Position numbers and translations under genes: made by a program
The notes under the pieces: generated by a model
Seen by the model: the letters and a program-made list of their open reading frames with translations, nothing else
What the model was told of the DNA's origin: nothing
Database searches by the model: none
Assembly (NCBI GenBank): GCA_964560495.1
Contig: CAZLMM010000016.1
Span: 1 to 64,000 of the forward strand
Length of the DNA: 64,000 nt
DNA from: UBA5069 sp964560495
GTDB lineage: Bacteria; Chloroflexota; Anaerolineae; Caldilineales; Caldilineaceae
Reading direction: 5' to 3'
Shown here: one piece after another, positions 1-8,520 of the stretch
Numbering within the stretch: the first letter of the stretch is position 1
Layout of the letters: every line of letters starts with the position of its first letter

Positions 1-269
1 TCCATGCCCGTTTGGGGCACAATGAAGCATGAAAATGCGCCCATTTTCAGGATAGGCAACATGACCTGCGGACACCGATAACGATGAAAAATCAGCCATG
101 ATTGTCACGCTGCAAGCGTGACCTACGGATGACTCTTTCCCTGTGTTCTCCGTGTCTCTGTGTGAGCCTATTTTTCACATCAGCGCCAGCGAAGCATCTC
201 ACGCTGCCACCCAGATGCTTCACTGCGTTCAGCATGACAATACCACCGGCTCATTTAGGCCCACGTGTA
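1..269. other. Intergenic region at left edge with a small palindrome
   Basis: No gene is supported here. The stretch lies downstream of the minus-strand glycosyltransferase. It carries a perfect 7-bp inverted repeat, GTCACGC at 104-110 and GCGTGAC at 116-122, followed by CTACGGA. A near copy recurs at 51309-51327. Around 140-170 the sequence is a low-complexity run of CTGTG/CCGTG words like other intergenic runs in this window. The small reading frame across 102-404 on the plus strand has no coding character. Confidence 0.5.
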
Positions 270-1025
270 TTAGTTGTAAAAACCAGCGCGACCGAAGCGA
301 CGGATCTTGAGCAGCTCGCGCACCATGTTGATGGTGTCCTGAATCGGACGCACCCGGCTGTCTGCCTGATAGTGCCAGTGGATGGGTATCTCTACCAGGT
401 GTAGACCCTTTGCACGTGCGATATAGAGCACCTCAACGTCGAAGCCCCAGCCGTCGATGCGCTGGAGGGGAAAGACCATTTCCGCTGCGGAGTGGGTGAA
501 GCACTTGAAACCGCACTGAGTGTCCTGGATGCCTGGGACGGCCAGGGTGCGCACCAGTAGATTGAAAATGCGCCCCATCAAATGACGATAGACAGGCTCA
601 TCGTAGCGCACTGCACCCGGCGCTTCTCGACTTGCGATGGCGATGTCGTACTGCTGGGTGGAGGATCCACTCGGGAGAAACTTGGCGATCTCCTCAATCG
701 GCATGGCCAGGTCGGCGTCGCAGATGAAACGATACTCGCCAGTGGCAGCCAGCATTCCAGTCTTGACGGCGATGCCTTTGCCAGGACGACTGTGAAGCAG
801 CGCAACTGTGAATGGATCTGCGCTGCGCACCTCTTCGGCAATGAAGCGCTCGATGACCGCGCTGGTGCCATCACGAGAACCGTTCTCCACCACAAGAATC
901 TCGGCGGTGAATGGTTGCTGGCGCAAGAAGGTCGCGATCTTACGTAGACTGGGCGGAAGACGCTGCTCCTCGTTATAGGCGGGGATGACGATACTCAGAA
1001 AAGGTTGTGCGCTGGCGTGGGACAC
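270..1025 (-). CDS. Family 2 glycosyltransferase, dolichyl-phosphate-glucose-synthase-like
   Basis: A 251-residue GT-A fold enzyme, expected to move a sugar from a nucleotide sugar to a polyprenyl phosphate or glycan at the inner membrane face. The N-terminus has the family pattern SIVIPAYNEEQRLP, then ENGSRDGT, RPGKG, and the metal-binding DAD in ICDADLAMP near residue 105. QCGFKCF and the WGFDVE block are typical of the Alg5/DPG-synthase branch. There is no C-terminal membrane segment, so it is probably soluble or peripheral. The start is GTG, and no ATG lies nearby. It is the last gene of a minus-strand run behind PBP1A, SurE and a membrane protein, 51 bases after the previous stop. The acceptor cannot be named. 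Confidence 0.85.
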   Translation of the reverse strand: MSHASAQPFLSIVIPAYNEEQRLPPSLRKIATFLRQQPFTAEILVVENGSRDGTSAVIERFIAEEVRSADPFTVALLHSRPGKGIAVKTGMLAATGEYRFICDADLAMPIEEIAKFLPSGSSTQQYDIAIASREAPGAVRYDEPVYRHLMGRIFNLLVRTLAVPGIQDTQCGFKCFTHSAAEMVFPLQRIDGWGFDVEVLYIARAKGLHLVEIPIHWHYQADSRVRPIQDTINMVRELLKIRRFGRAGFYN

Positions 1026-1076
1026 AAGTGATTTGCTCTTGGCTGGGGCAAGTTCGAAAAGTGTTAAGAATCGAGA

Positions 1077-1967
1077 TTAACCGATCAGACTGGCAAGCGC
1101 AAAAAACGAACAAATCTGAACAACAATTGCGCCCCCCCATAACAAGTGTGCACCGGTCTGCTGATTGCGCGCGGCCATGAGCAGCCCCCAAACAGCATTG
1201 ACCGCCCAAGCAAGCAGACCGATTAAGGGCAGCAGAAAAAGGGCCGCCTTATCGCGCACTTGTTCCGGCACACCTTCTGCACTGTAACGCACCGTCAGCA
1301 CATCAGGCAGGCTTGGATAGCGCACCATCAGCATTCCCATGAGCAAGACGCTGCCTATCAGCCCCACAGCCAACATGATCAAGCCCGAACGGTCGGTCTT
1401 CAAGATGCGCTGAAGGTCCAAGCGACGGGTCAGCATCAGTTGCGCATTCGCCACCGGGCCCATGCGGACGCGTTCCTGCACGGCATCTAAAAAGGCCTCG
1501 CGACCAGCCGGTGAGATGGCAAGCACCTCGCTGCCGACATCCAACAACAGGCATTCCGATGGGGGACGCGTTGCCAAAAGCGGGATGGCGACGCCGCCCA
1601 CGAGCCGGGCTGGACGCACAAATGGAGCAGGCCAATAGCGCCAGCGATGAGGGGTTATCTCTTGGAGGCCGCCCACGATAATCTGGCGAATACAGGCGAG
1701 CGGAATCACCTGACGCGCATCTGCCCACACCACCGTGACGGCATTGCGGTCGATCCAGTACTCAAGCGAAAAGGCGATCCAGGTGCGATAGACGAGAAGG
1801 AGAAAAAGAGGGACGCTGGCGACAAGCAGAAAAACCAGGACAAAGCGCAACCAATCTGTCGTGCGCACACTGACCCACTGGAGAAAGAGCACTTGAAGAA
1901 TAACAAGCCACAGGCAGGCAAAGACACCCTCCCAACGCGACTTACAGGGCGCCGGCTTGATAACCAT
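1077..1967 (-). CDS. Membrane protein with a PH-like domain between transmembrane pairs
   Basis: An unrecognised integral membrane protein of 296 residues. Two hydrophobic helices occupy about residues 10-55. A soluble segment of about 130 residues follows with a bacterial PH-like pattern (VVWADARQVIPLACIRQI). Three more helices lie near the C-terminus. The start at 1967 is chosen because AGGAG sits seven bases upstream on the minus strand; an in-frame ATG at 1991 has no such site. The start lies inside the last 26 bases of surE, which suggests translational coupling. Function is unknown; the context is envelope biogenesis. Confidence 0.6.
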   Translation of the reverse strand: MVIKPAPCKSRWEGVFACLWLVILQVLFLQWVSVRTTDWLRFVLVFLLVASVPLFLLLVYRTWIAFSLEYWIDRNAVTVVWADARQVIPLACIRQIIVGGLQEITPHRWRYWPAPFVRPARLVGGVAIPLLATRPPSECLLLDVGSEVLAISPAGREAFLDAVQERVRMGPVANAQLMLTRRLDLQRILKTDRSGLIMLAVGLIGSVLLMGMLMVRYPSLPDVLTVRYSAEGVPEQVRDKAALFLLPLIGLLAWAVNAVWGLLMAARNQQTGAHLLWGGAIVVQICSFFALASLIG

Positions 1968-2763
1968 GACCCTGCTCCTGCAAGTGCTCATTCAGTCGCC
2001 AACTCCGCAGATCGTCGAGAAAGGCGTAGTTGGTCAAGTCGAGACCAATGGGCGTTACACTCACCAGATCGTTCATCACTGCGCCTACATCGGCGCCGTC
2101 GTCGGGAACATCGGTTGGCAGCGCGCCGCCCAACCAGTAATAGGGGCGTCCATAGGGGTCCTCGCGGATCAACAGTTGGTCGCTGTAGACCCGTTTCCCC
2201 AAGCGGGTGATTTCAACGCCCCGCAACTGCTCGAACGAAACCGCCGGCACATTGACGTTGAGCAAGGTGCCCGCTGGCAGTCCACGACTCAGCACAACCT
2301 TTGTGATTGCATGCGCAACCTGCCCAGCCACTGTGCGCGCAACAGCGAGATCAACCTTCGCTAGGGCCGGCAGCGCAGTGCTCACTGCAATGCCGGGAAC
2401 GCCATTGATGGTTGCTTCCAGGGCGCAGGCGACTGTGCCGCTGTAGGTGACGTCATTGCCCATGTTGTGACCATTGTTGATGCCCGCAACGACCACATCG
2501 ATCTTGCAACCCAACGCCCCCATCGTCGCCAGCGCCACACAGTCGGCTGGACCGCCGCTGCAGGCCATGGCCTGGCGACCGTCGGCGAGCCGCACAGGGT
2601 TCAGGCGCAACGGCTCGTGCATGGTCTTGTTGTGACCTGATGCGCTCCAATTGCGCTCTGGGGCCAAGACCACAACATCCCCCAAACCGTTGAGCGCTTG
2701 GGCGAGCGACAGCAAGCCGGGCGCCTGAACGCCATCATCGTTCGTCACCAAGATCGTTGGCAT
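1942..2763 (-). CDS. surE: 5'/3'-nucleotidase SurE
   Basis: A 273-residue SurE-family phosphatase that removes phosphate from nucleoside monophosphates (5' or 3') and can act on short polyphosphate. The hallmark N-terminus MPTILVTNDDGVQAPG carries the metal-binding Asp pair at residues 9-10. The SASGHNKT loop and the VAGINNGHNMGNDVTYSGT block complete the active site. Length is usual for the family. It starts eight bases after the PBP1A stop and its end overlaps the next gene, so the run is probably co-transcribed. Cytosolic. Confidence 0.95.
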   Translation of the reverse strand: MPTILVTNDDGVQAPGLLSLAQALNGLGDVVVLAPERNWSASGHNKTMHEPLRLNPVRLADGRQAMACSGGPADCVALATMGALGCKIDVVVAGINNGHNMGNDVTYSGTVACALEATINGVPGIAVSTALPALAKVDLAVARTVAGQVAHAITKVVLSRGLPAGTLLNVNVPAVSFEQLRGVEITRLGKRVYSDQLLIREDPYGRPYYWLGGALPTDVPDDGADVGAVMNDLVSVTPIGLDLTNYAFLDDLRSWRLNEHLQEQGHGYQAGAL

Positions 2764-2771
2764 GGCTTCAC

Positions 2772-5700
2772 TTAATCCTGTGCTTTCTTATGGCGCACAT
2801 AGACGCGCACCTCGTCGCTTGTTGTGACATTGCCAGCCCGGTCATACGCACGCACCTCGATAGTGTGGCCCTCGAAGTAGACGCCGCCCGCGGTGCGCAC
2901 AGCGGCAAAGCCATCGCCATATTCCTGAATGACGCCTGGTTGCACCTCGGGGTCGTCGCTGACGAAGCCCGGCCAAGGCGTATTGCCGCCCACATTGGCA
3001 TCACGCATCTTGATCTTCCAGCGCTCATTGAAGGGGGCCACGGTGCTCGTGCCGATCACCCCGCCATCCAAGATGTACTCCACTTTGCCTACCGCCCAGG
3101 TGTCATTCACCAACGCGTTGATGTTGATCTGCTCGTCGTCTTCCATGACGTACAGTCGATCTGGTTTTGGCTCGCTGAGTACGACGCTGGGAGGCGTGTT
3201 GTCAATGGTGATTGGCGTTGTCCATTGGCGCGGGCCTTCAGGACGATTGACCGTCAAGCGCAGGGTGTAGATTCCCTCTGGAAATTGGAATGTATCCAGG
3301 GTTTGCAGAGGCCCGCCCACTACCTCATCGCCTCGCTCCGAGCCAATGCGCGTCCATTCAACCGGGTCCAAGCCGAATCCGATCTCCAGATAGTGACTGC
3401 CACCCCGTGCATTCCCACGCACTTCCACAGCCCCGGCGACGTAACCATTGATCGATGGTGAGGTGATGGCTACATCCGGGTCGTATTCCACCAGGGCATC
3501 GGTGGGGTCCAGGCCGCCCGTCGGCGGTTGGGCAATGCCGCTGTCGCGCACCCAATCCGCGGCCTCCACGGGCAAAATCTGATATGAGCGTAGTTGGCGC
3601 TGTTCGGCTGGCGTGGCCGCCGTGGCAAGCTGTCCAGTGGCGGCGTCGATCTCGAAAACCTGCCAGATATTGTCCTGAACTTTTGGCTCTGTACCGGCGA
3701 TGAAAATCTCGTTCCGCTGCGAGCTGCCCGGGCAAGATGGAGTGGGCAGTAGGCCGCTGGGGAGACAGACCACCTTGTCGATAATCCCCGGTGGACGGCT
3801 ATACCACTTCACTTCCTGGCCCTCGTGCAGCTTGCGCATGACAGCATTCCAGATGGGCGCGGCGCCGGTGAGACCGGTCACGTTGACCATCGATTCGTTA
3901 TCGGTGTTGCCCACCCAGACGCCCACTGTGAACTGGGGGGTGAAGCCCATGGTCCAGTTGTCTTTGAAACCATTGGTGGTGCCAGTCTTGGCGGCCACCT
4001 TGCGGTCGGGCAAAGTCAGCTCGGTGTTGGCGCCAAAAGCTGGCGCGCGCGCCACGTCGTCGCTCATGATGTCGGCCATAAGAAAGGCAGCCTCTGCGCT
4101 CACAACGCGCTCTGCTTTGGGCTGTTCATACTTTTTCAAGAGATTGCCGCTGCTGTCGCGCACCTGCAACACGGCCACCGGGTTCAGGGTGCGGAATCCG
4201 GTGCGCAACTGTTCTGGCTGCACATCCTCGCCCACCATCACACCGGCGTTGCCCAAGACAGAGTAGGCGTAGGTGTGGTCCAAAAGCGTCACCTCGCCGC
4301 CGCCCAACACCAGGTTGAGTCCGTAGTAGCCCAACCCCCGGTTCAGACCATTGATGCCCATGCGGTGCGCTGTGCGCAGCGCGTCACCCACGCCCACCTG
4401 ATGCAGCACCTTGACGGCTGGGATGTTGTAGGAGCGGGCCAACGCGTTGCGCAGGGAAACCGGCCCATGATACTGGCGGTCGTAATTTTCCGGGCGATAG
4501 TAGCTGCCGTCGGATTCCGGAAAAGCCGTCTCCACATCCAAAATCATCGAGGCAGCGGTCGAGCCTTCTTCCAGCGCAGTGAGATAAACATAGGGCTTGA
4601 AGCTGGAGCCAGGCTGGCGTTCCGAAATGGCGACATTGACCTGGCCGTCGATCTTATCATTGTTGTAATCCAGCGACCCAACCATGGCCAAGATTTCTCC
4701 CGTATCAGTGCGCAAGGCGACCACCGCCGCATTGCTGGCATTCTTGCCCTGTTCCACGAGCTTCGCCACCTGTTCGCGCATCACCTGTTCGATGTAGCGT
4801 TGCAGCTCCACGTCGAGGGTGGTGTAAACGGTCAGCCCCTTGCGCCAGATGGCGTAGGGGTCTTCGGCTGTGTTATATTCTGCTTTGATGCGCTCAAGAA
4901 CGTAGAGAGCAAAGTGGGGCGCAGTGAGAATGTCGAAGCGTTCCGCCACTGATGTGCGCAGGGAGAGTTCCTCTTGGAACGCGGCGTCAGCCTCAGCCTG
5001 GGTGATATAGCCAGCTTCCACCATTGCGTTGAGCGTTACGCCCTGACGACGCTTAGCATCCTCCGGGTTGTCGATGGGGTTGAGGGCCGGAAATTGAGGA
5101 ATCGGCGCAAGCATGGCGGCCTCGGCCAGAGACAAGTCTCTGCTGCTCTTACCAAAATAGACCTGGCTGGCAGCCTCCACGCCATAAGCCAGATTGCCAT
5201 AGAAATTGAAGTTGAGATACCACTCCAGAATTTTCTCCTTGGAGTAGCGCCTCGTCACCTCCATGGCCAGGATCACTTCCTTGATCTTGCGCGCATAGCT
5301 TTGTTGGGTGCGCTCCTCCGTTGGAATAATCACGTTCTTGATCAACTGCTGGGTGATGGATGATCCACCCTGAACTGCCCCGCCTTGCAGATTCGAGACA
5401 AAGGCGCGCGAAAGACCGCGCACATTGATGCCGGGATTCTCCCAGAAGTTGCGATCCTCCAACCCCACTGCGGCCTGATAGACCCACGGCGACATTTGTT
5501 CCAGGGAGATGAAGCGGCGGTCGCCGCGAAAAGGGCGCGGGTCTACGCTTTCATAGAGTAGATGCTGTCCGGTGCGATCATAGATGCGCACGGTCTCAAA
5601 GTCATCCTGCTGCTGCTCGATGATGCTGGCGTCGGGCATCTGGGCTGCATAGGATTGATAGATGCTGTAAGCCAAGGCTGCGCTGCCGCCAATCAACGCC

Positions 5701-5840
5701 AATGTGCTGGCGATGACGATCACCACAATGACCAGGAAGATCTGACCTAATCGTCGCCAGGGATGCGGTCGATTGTTTTCAGCGCGTGCTCGCTTGCGCC
5801 GCGCCATCAAGACATAGTCATGACGATTCAGTCGACTCAT
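2772..5840 (-). CDS. Bifunctional penicillin-binding protein 1A with Ig-like C-terminal extension
   Basis: A class A PBP of 1022 residues that polymerises lipid II and cross-links the peptides. Residues about 31-58 form one membrane anchor. The GT51 domain shows the catalytic Glu of LEDRNFW near residue 128, then GGSSITQQL at about 158-166. The transpeptidase has the nucleophile Ser412 in SSFK, SYN at 470-472 and KTG at 618-620. After about residue 780 come two beta-rich Ig-like segments (SPSINGYVAG..., DNTPPSVVLSEP...) that ordinary PBP1A proteins lack. It is the first gene of the run into surE. An AGAGGA motif lies 13 bases before this ATG; the internal ATG at 5807 has no visible site. Both extracytoplasmic catalytic centres look intact. 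Confidence 0.93.
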   Translation of the reverse strand: MSRLNRHDYVLMARRKRARAENNRPHPWRRLGQIFLVIVVIVIASTLALIGGSAALAYSIYQSYAAQMPDASIIEQQQDDFETVRIYDRTGQHLLYESVDPRPFRGDRRFISLEQMSPWVYQAAVGLEDRNFWENPGINVRGLSRAFVSNLQGGAVQGGSSITQQLIKNVIIPTEERTQQSYARKIKEVILAMEVTRRYSKEKILEWYLNFNFYGNLAYGVEAASQVYFGKSSRDLSLAEAAMLAPIPQFPALNPIDNPEDAKRRQGVTLNAMVEAGYITQAEADAAFQEELSLRTSVAERFDILTAPHFALYVLERIKAEYNTAEDPYAIWRKGLTVYTTLDVELQRYIEQVMREQVAKLVEQGKNASNAAVVALRTDTGEILAMVGSLDYNNDKIDGQVNVAISERQPGSSFKPYVYLTALEEGSTAASMILDVETAFPESDGSYYRPENYDRQYHGPVSLRNALARSYNIPAVKVLHQVGVGDALRTAHRMGINGLNRGLGYYGLNLVLGGGEVTLLDHTYAYSVLGNAGVMVGEDVQPEQLRTGFRTLNPVAVLQVRDSSGNLLKKYEQPKAERVVSAEAAFLMADIMSDDVARAPAFGANTELTLPDRKVAAKTGTTNGFKDNWTMGFTPQFTVGVWVGNTDNESMVNVTGLTGAAPIWNAVMRKLHEGQEVKWYSRPPGIIDKVVCLPSGLLPTPSCPGSSQRNEIFIAGTEPKVQDNIWQVFEIDAATGQLATAATPAEQRQLRSYQILPVEAADWVRDSGIAQPPTGGLDPTDALVEYDPDVAITSPSINGYVAGAVEVRGNARGGSHYLEIGFGLDPVEWTRIGSERGDEVVGGPLQTLDTFQFPEGIYTLRLTVNRPEGPRQWTTPITIDNTPPSVVLSEPKPDRLYVMEDDEQININALVNDTWAVGKVEYILDGGVIGTSTVAPFNERWKIKMRDANVGGNTPWPGFVSDDPEVQPGVIQEYGDGFAAVRTAGGVYFEGHTIEVRAYDRAGNVTTSDEVRVYVRHKKAQD

Positions 5841-5991
5841 ACTTTACAACTGTTCCTCTACACATCTACAGGATCAAGATTTCCACTTACGCCCCTTGAG
5901 ACATTGGCATTCCACGTCAAACCGGATGATCGTACCACGGAGGGGCATAAGCGCCAAACCTTTTGTGAAAGCGTACATGAAGGTTTTCTCA

Positions 5992-6753
5992 TCATACCTT
6001 CTCTACCACCAGGAGATGACTGATGCCGAAAATAGCAAGGGGAGATTGCTCCAGTCCATAGGTGATGCGGCGCAGCCAACGCCCCAGCCTGGGACGGCGA
6101 TGCACCAGGTTGTCATAACCCGGATAAATCTGCGTGTGATAAACGATGCGCACAGGCTGACCCAGAAAGAGCGAACGCAGTCCTTCGCCTGTGTAGGCGC
6201 GCACATGCGGCGCAAGACGGTTGCGCACCAGGTCAGGCAGGTAGTTGATCAGCGGCGTCATCCCGAAATGATAGACGCCCCGCCAATAGTGACCATGGGT
6301 CTCGAAGGGATAGAGTCGATTGGGAACAAAGATCACGGCGCGCCCACCTGGCGTCAGAATGCGCGCCATCTCAGCCGCCGCCAGAAAATCATCATGTACG
6401 TGCTCAAGCACTTCATGGCTCAAGACCAGATCCATACTGTTGTCGGGATAGGGAAGCTGCTCACAGAGCGCCAATTGCAAGTGTGCGCCGGGAATGTTGG
6501 TCGCCGCAATTGCCAGATGCTCATCCTCAATGTCGATGCCGTAAATCTCGTGGCTATGCGGCGCGAGTGCATGGAGGTACATGCCGACGCCGCAGCCATT
6601 CACCAAGGTGCGGCCGAACTTGCCGTGGTGCGACGGACGCCCCCAACGCAGGATCATTTCCAGGCGGCGGCTTTGGCCTGCACGCCACACGAGGCTTGGG
6701 TTGCCGCGTCGGGCGGCTCGTTCGCCGTGAAGATCCAGTTGGTCAACAGACAT
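5992..6753 (-). CDS. Class I SAM-dependent methyltransferase
   Basis: A 253-residue Rossmann methyltransferase of the Methyltransf_11 type. The SAM-binding glycine motif appears as VNGCGVGMYL near residues 51-60, followed by the acidic strand end YGIDIED and the motif around DLVLSHEVLEHVHDD. The C-terminal third is hydrophobic and basic, which fits a membrane-associated lipid or glycan substrate, but none can be assigned. It starts three bases after the menG stop, so the pair is probably one transcript. It lacks the MenG signature and is likely a distinct enzyme rather than a duplicate. Confidence 0.8.
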   Translation of the reverse strand: MSVDQLDLHGERAARRGNPSLVWRAGQSRRLEMILRWGRPSHHGKFGRTLVNGCGVGMYLHALAPHSHEIYGIDIEDEHLAIAATNIPGAHLQLALCEQLPYPDNSMDLVLSHEVLEHVHDDFLAAAEMARILTPGGRAVIFVPNRLYPFETHGHYWRGVYHFGMTPLINYLPDLVRNRLAPHVRAYTGEGLRSLFLGQPVRIVYHTQIYPGYDNLVHRRPRLGRWLRRITYGLEQSPLAIFGISHLLVVEKV

Positions 6754-6756
6754 GGC

Positions 6757-7485
6757 TTATCTTATCCCAACATGAATGGCGACAGCGCCCATCATGCGCA
6801 GTCGATGGAAGACCCCTCGCAAACCGGCCTGTTCCATAACATGGCGCAGTTCAGCAGGAGTAAGAAACGCAACGGTGCTCTGGGGCAGATAAGCATAGGC
6901 TGCCGCGTCGCCGCTGATCAGACGCCCCAACAATGGGATGACGCGCGTCGTGTACAGCTGAGAGACCTGGCCGATCAGCGTGGCGTCGGGCGGGGTCGTC
7001 TCCAGGCAAACGACGCGTCCCCCTGGCCTGGTGACGCGGCGCATCTCGCGAAAAGCCGCCAACCGATCCGCCACATTACGCACCAAAAAACCGCTCACCA
7101 CCGCATCAAAAGTCTCGTCTGGGTAGGGCAGACGGCAGGCGTCGGCTTGGGTGAAGGGCGCAGTGCGCCCATTTGCCTTGCCGACGCCAACGGCCATCAT
7201 CTCATAGGTGAAGTCTGCGCCAAACGCCTGCACGGCTGGATGAAGGCGCATGGTCTCATAGGCAATGTCGCCCGTACCCGTGCCCACATCCAACAGAAGA
7301 CCCCGCGCCGGCAATTGACACAGATCGATGAGTTCACGCCGCCAACGCTGATCCTGCCCAAAGGTCATGAGTCGGTTCATCAAGTCATACGTGGCAGCGA
7401 TGCGGGCAAACATGTGGTTGACATACACCGGTTTCTCTTCCGCAGTTGGCAGGACAGAACTGGAGTGCATTTGGTTCATAGGCAA
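6757..7485 (-). CDS. menG: Demethylmenaquinone / ubiquinone methyltransferase, MenG/UbiE family
   Basis: A 242-residue UbiE/COQ5-family C-methyltransferase. The diagnostic N-terminal pattern is present (FARIAATYDLMNRLMTFGQD, then RWRRELI). It is followed by the SAM site DVGTGTGDIA and by FDAVVSGFLVRNV, the usual family motif after strand four. In a bacterium of this kind the probable reaction is the last step of menaquinone synthesis, but ubiquinone cannot be excluded from sequence. It lies 58 bases after the GDPD stop and directly before another methyltransferase on the same strand. Confidence 0.87.
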   Translation of the reverse strand: MPMNQMHSSSVLPTAEEKPVYVNHMFARIAATYDLMNRLMTFGQDQRWRRELIDLCQLPARGLLLDVGTGTGDIAYETMRLHPAVQAFGADFTYEMMAVGVGKANGRTAPFTQADACRLPYPDETFDAVVSGFLVRNVADRLAAFREMRRVTRPGGRVVCLETTPPDATLIGQVSQLYTTRVIPLLGRLISGDAAAYAYLPQSTVAFLTPAELRHVMEQAGLRGVFHRLRMMGAVAIHVGIR

Positions 7486-7543
7486 AATAACCCCAAAAGC
7501 CTAAACAGGAGACATGAATTGCAATGAGTGGACCATTCTCTCG

Positions 7544-8323
7544 TCACCGGGCCACCTCACCCAACGCAGCATTGAGCGCGGCCAAGACGCTGGCCGGATG
7601 ATCCGCCAGCACTGCGTCCACGTTGCGGCGCAGATAATAGCGCACCCGCGGCTCGGGATTGGGATCCAGCGGCGCAACGATGGCCTGGCGCCGATGCGCC
7701 CAGCGCACATACCAGGGGTTGAGGTAAAGCAACGGCCATAGCGGTCCGAACATCTGGGCGCCGCGTTTGATTGGAAAGGGATTCCACAAGGTGATAAAAC
7801 CGATGGGCAGGGTCGGCTCCACTTGTTTGACCGCCTCCACATAGTCAAAATGGAACGAAACCAAGGCCACCTTGTTCAGCATGTTGATTGATCTGAGCAT
7901 ATCCACAAGGATGTGTGCGTGCTGCTCATGGAGAAACAACGGGTCTTTGAGTTCCAGCAGAAGCGGCGCCTCACCGCCCAACATGGCCAACATTTCGAGC
8001 AGCGTCGGCACACGTTCATCACTCAATTGTCCTCCTGGCCGCCGCGTCCGCAGTTGCTTGATCTGAGCAAGCGAATGGCTGCGCACGGGGCCGCTGCCGT
8101 CGGTTGTGCGTTCCAGTGTGTGGTCGTGGAAGAGAATGAGCTGATCATCGCTGGTGAAACGAAGATCGGTCTCCAGGGCGTCGGCGCCCTCATCTATAGC
8201 GCGGCGGAAAGCCGCCAGGGTGTTCTCCGGCTCCAATTTCTGGTTGCCCCGGTGCGCCACAATGATTGGGCGGCGCAGTCGCGCCCGCTCCTCTCGAAAT
8301 CGCTCCCAAATGGTCACCCGCAT
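7544..8323 (-). CDS. Glycerophosphodiester phosphodiesterase (GDPD family)
   Basis: A 259-residue TIM-barrel GDPD that hydrolyses glycerophosphodiesters to glycerol-3-phosphate and an alcohol. Diagnostic residues are VAHRGN with the catalytic His-Arg, EPENTLAAF, ALETDLRFTSDDQLILFHD with the metal ligands and second His, and LLLELKD further on. The C-terminal part (VDAVLADHPA) is the usual end of the barrel. No signal peptide is seen, so it should be cytosolic. The ATG at 8323 is preferred over an in-frame GTG at 8344. It is first in a run into menG and diverges from the acyltransferase-like gene. Confidence 0.9.
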   Translation of the reverse strand: MRVTIWERFREERARLRRPIIVAHRGNQKLEPENTLAAFRRAIDEGADALETDLRFTSDDQLILFHDHTLERTTDGSGPVRSHSLAQIKQLRTRRPGGQLSDERVPTLLEMLAMLGGEAPLLLELKDPLFLHEQHAHILVDMLRSINMLNKVALVSFHFDYVEAVKQVEPTLPIGFITLWNPFPIKRGAQMFGPLWPLLYLNPWYVRWAHRRQAIVAPLDPNPEPRVRYYLRRNVDAVLADHPASVLAALNAALGEVAR

Positions 8324-8501
8324 CCCCCATTTCGCCTCTCGCACCGGAAAACATCACGCAGATCGAAAACTACATCAATCGCAATTGCTGTAATCATACC
8401 ATGAATTCATCATCTTGCCATTCGCCAGCCATATTCAGTCGCCCGCCAGGCGCGATTCGTGAATCATGCTGCCCCTCACAATGTCTCCCATCCAATGCCC
8501 A

Positions 8502-8510
8502 TGATATAAT
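8502..8510 (+). promoter_or_regulatory. Extended -10 promoter, predicted near-leaderless transcript
   Basis: TGATATAAT gives a TGn extension plus a perfect TATAAT at 8505-8510. No good -35 box lies 17 bases upstream. Transcription would begin near 8517, only about four bases before the ATG at 8521. No ribosome-binding site precedes that ATG. Confidence 0.5.
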
Positions 8511-8520
8511 TTTCGTCGCA

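Noticed and set aside
102..404. 100-residue plus-strand frame at the left edge
   Set aside because: It runs through a low-complexity stretch and into the antisense of the glycosyltransferase. No domain or ribosome-binding site is present.
5896..7527. 543-residue plus-strand open frame
   Set aside because: It lies antisense to the two methyltransferase genes, which have clear SAM motifs. The frame has no family resemblance and arises from GC-rich codon positions.
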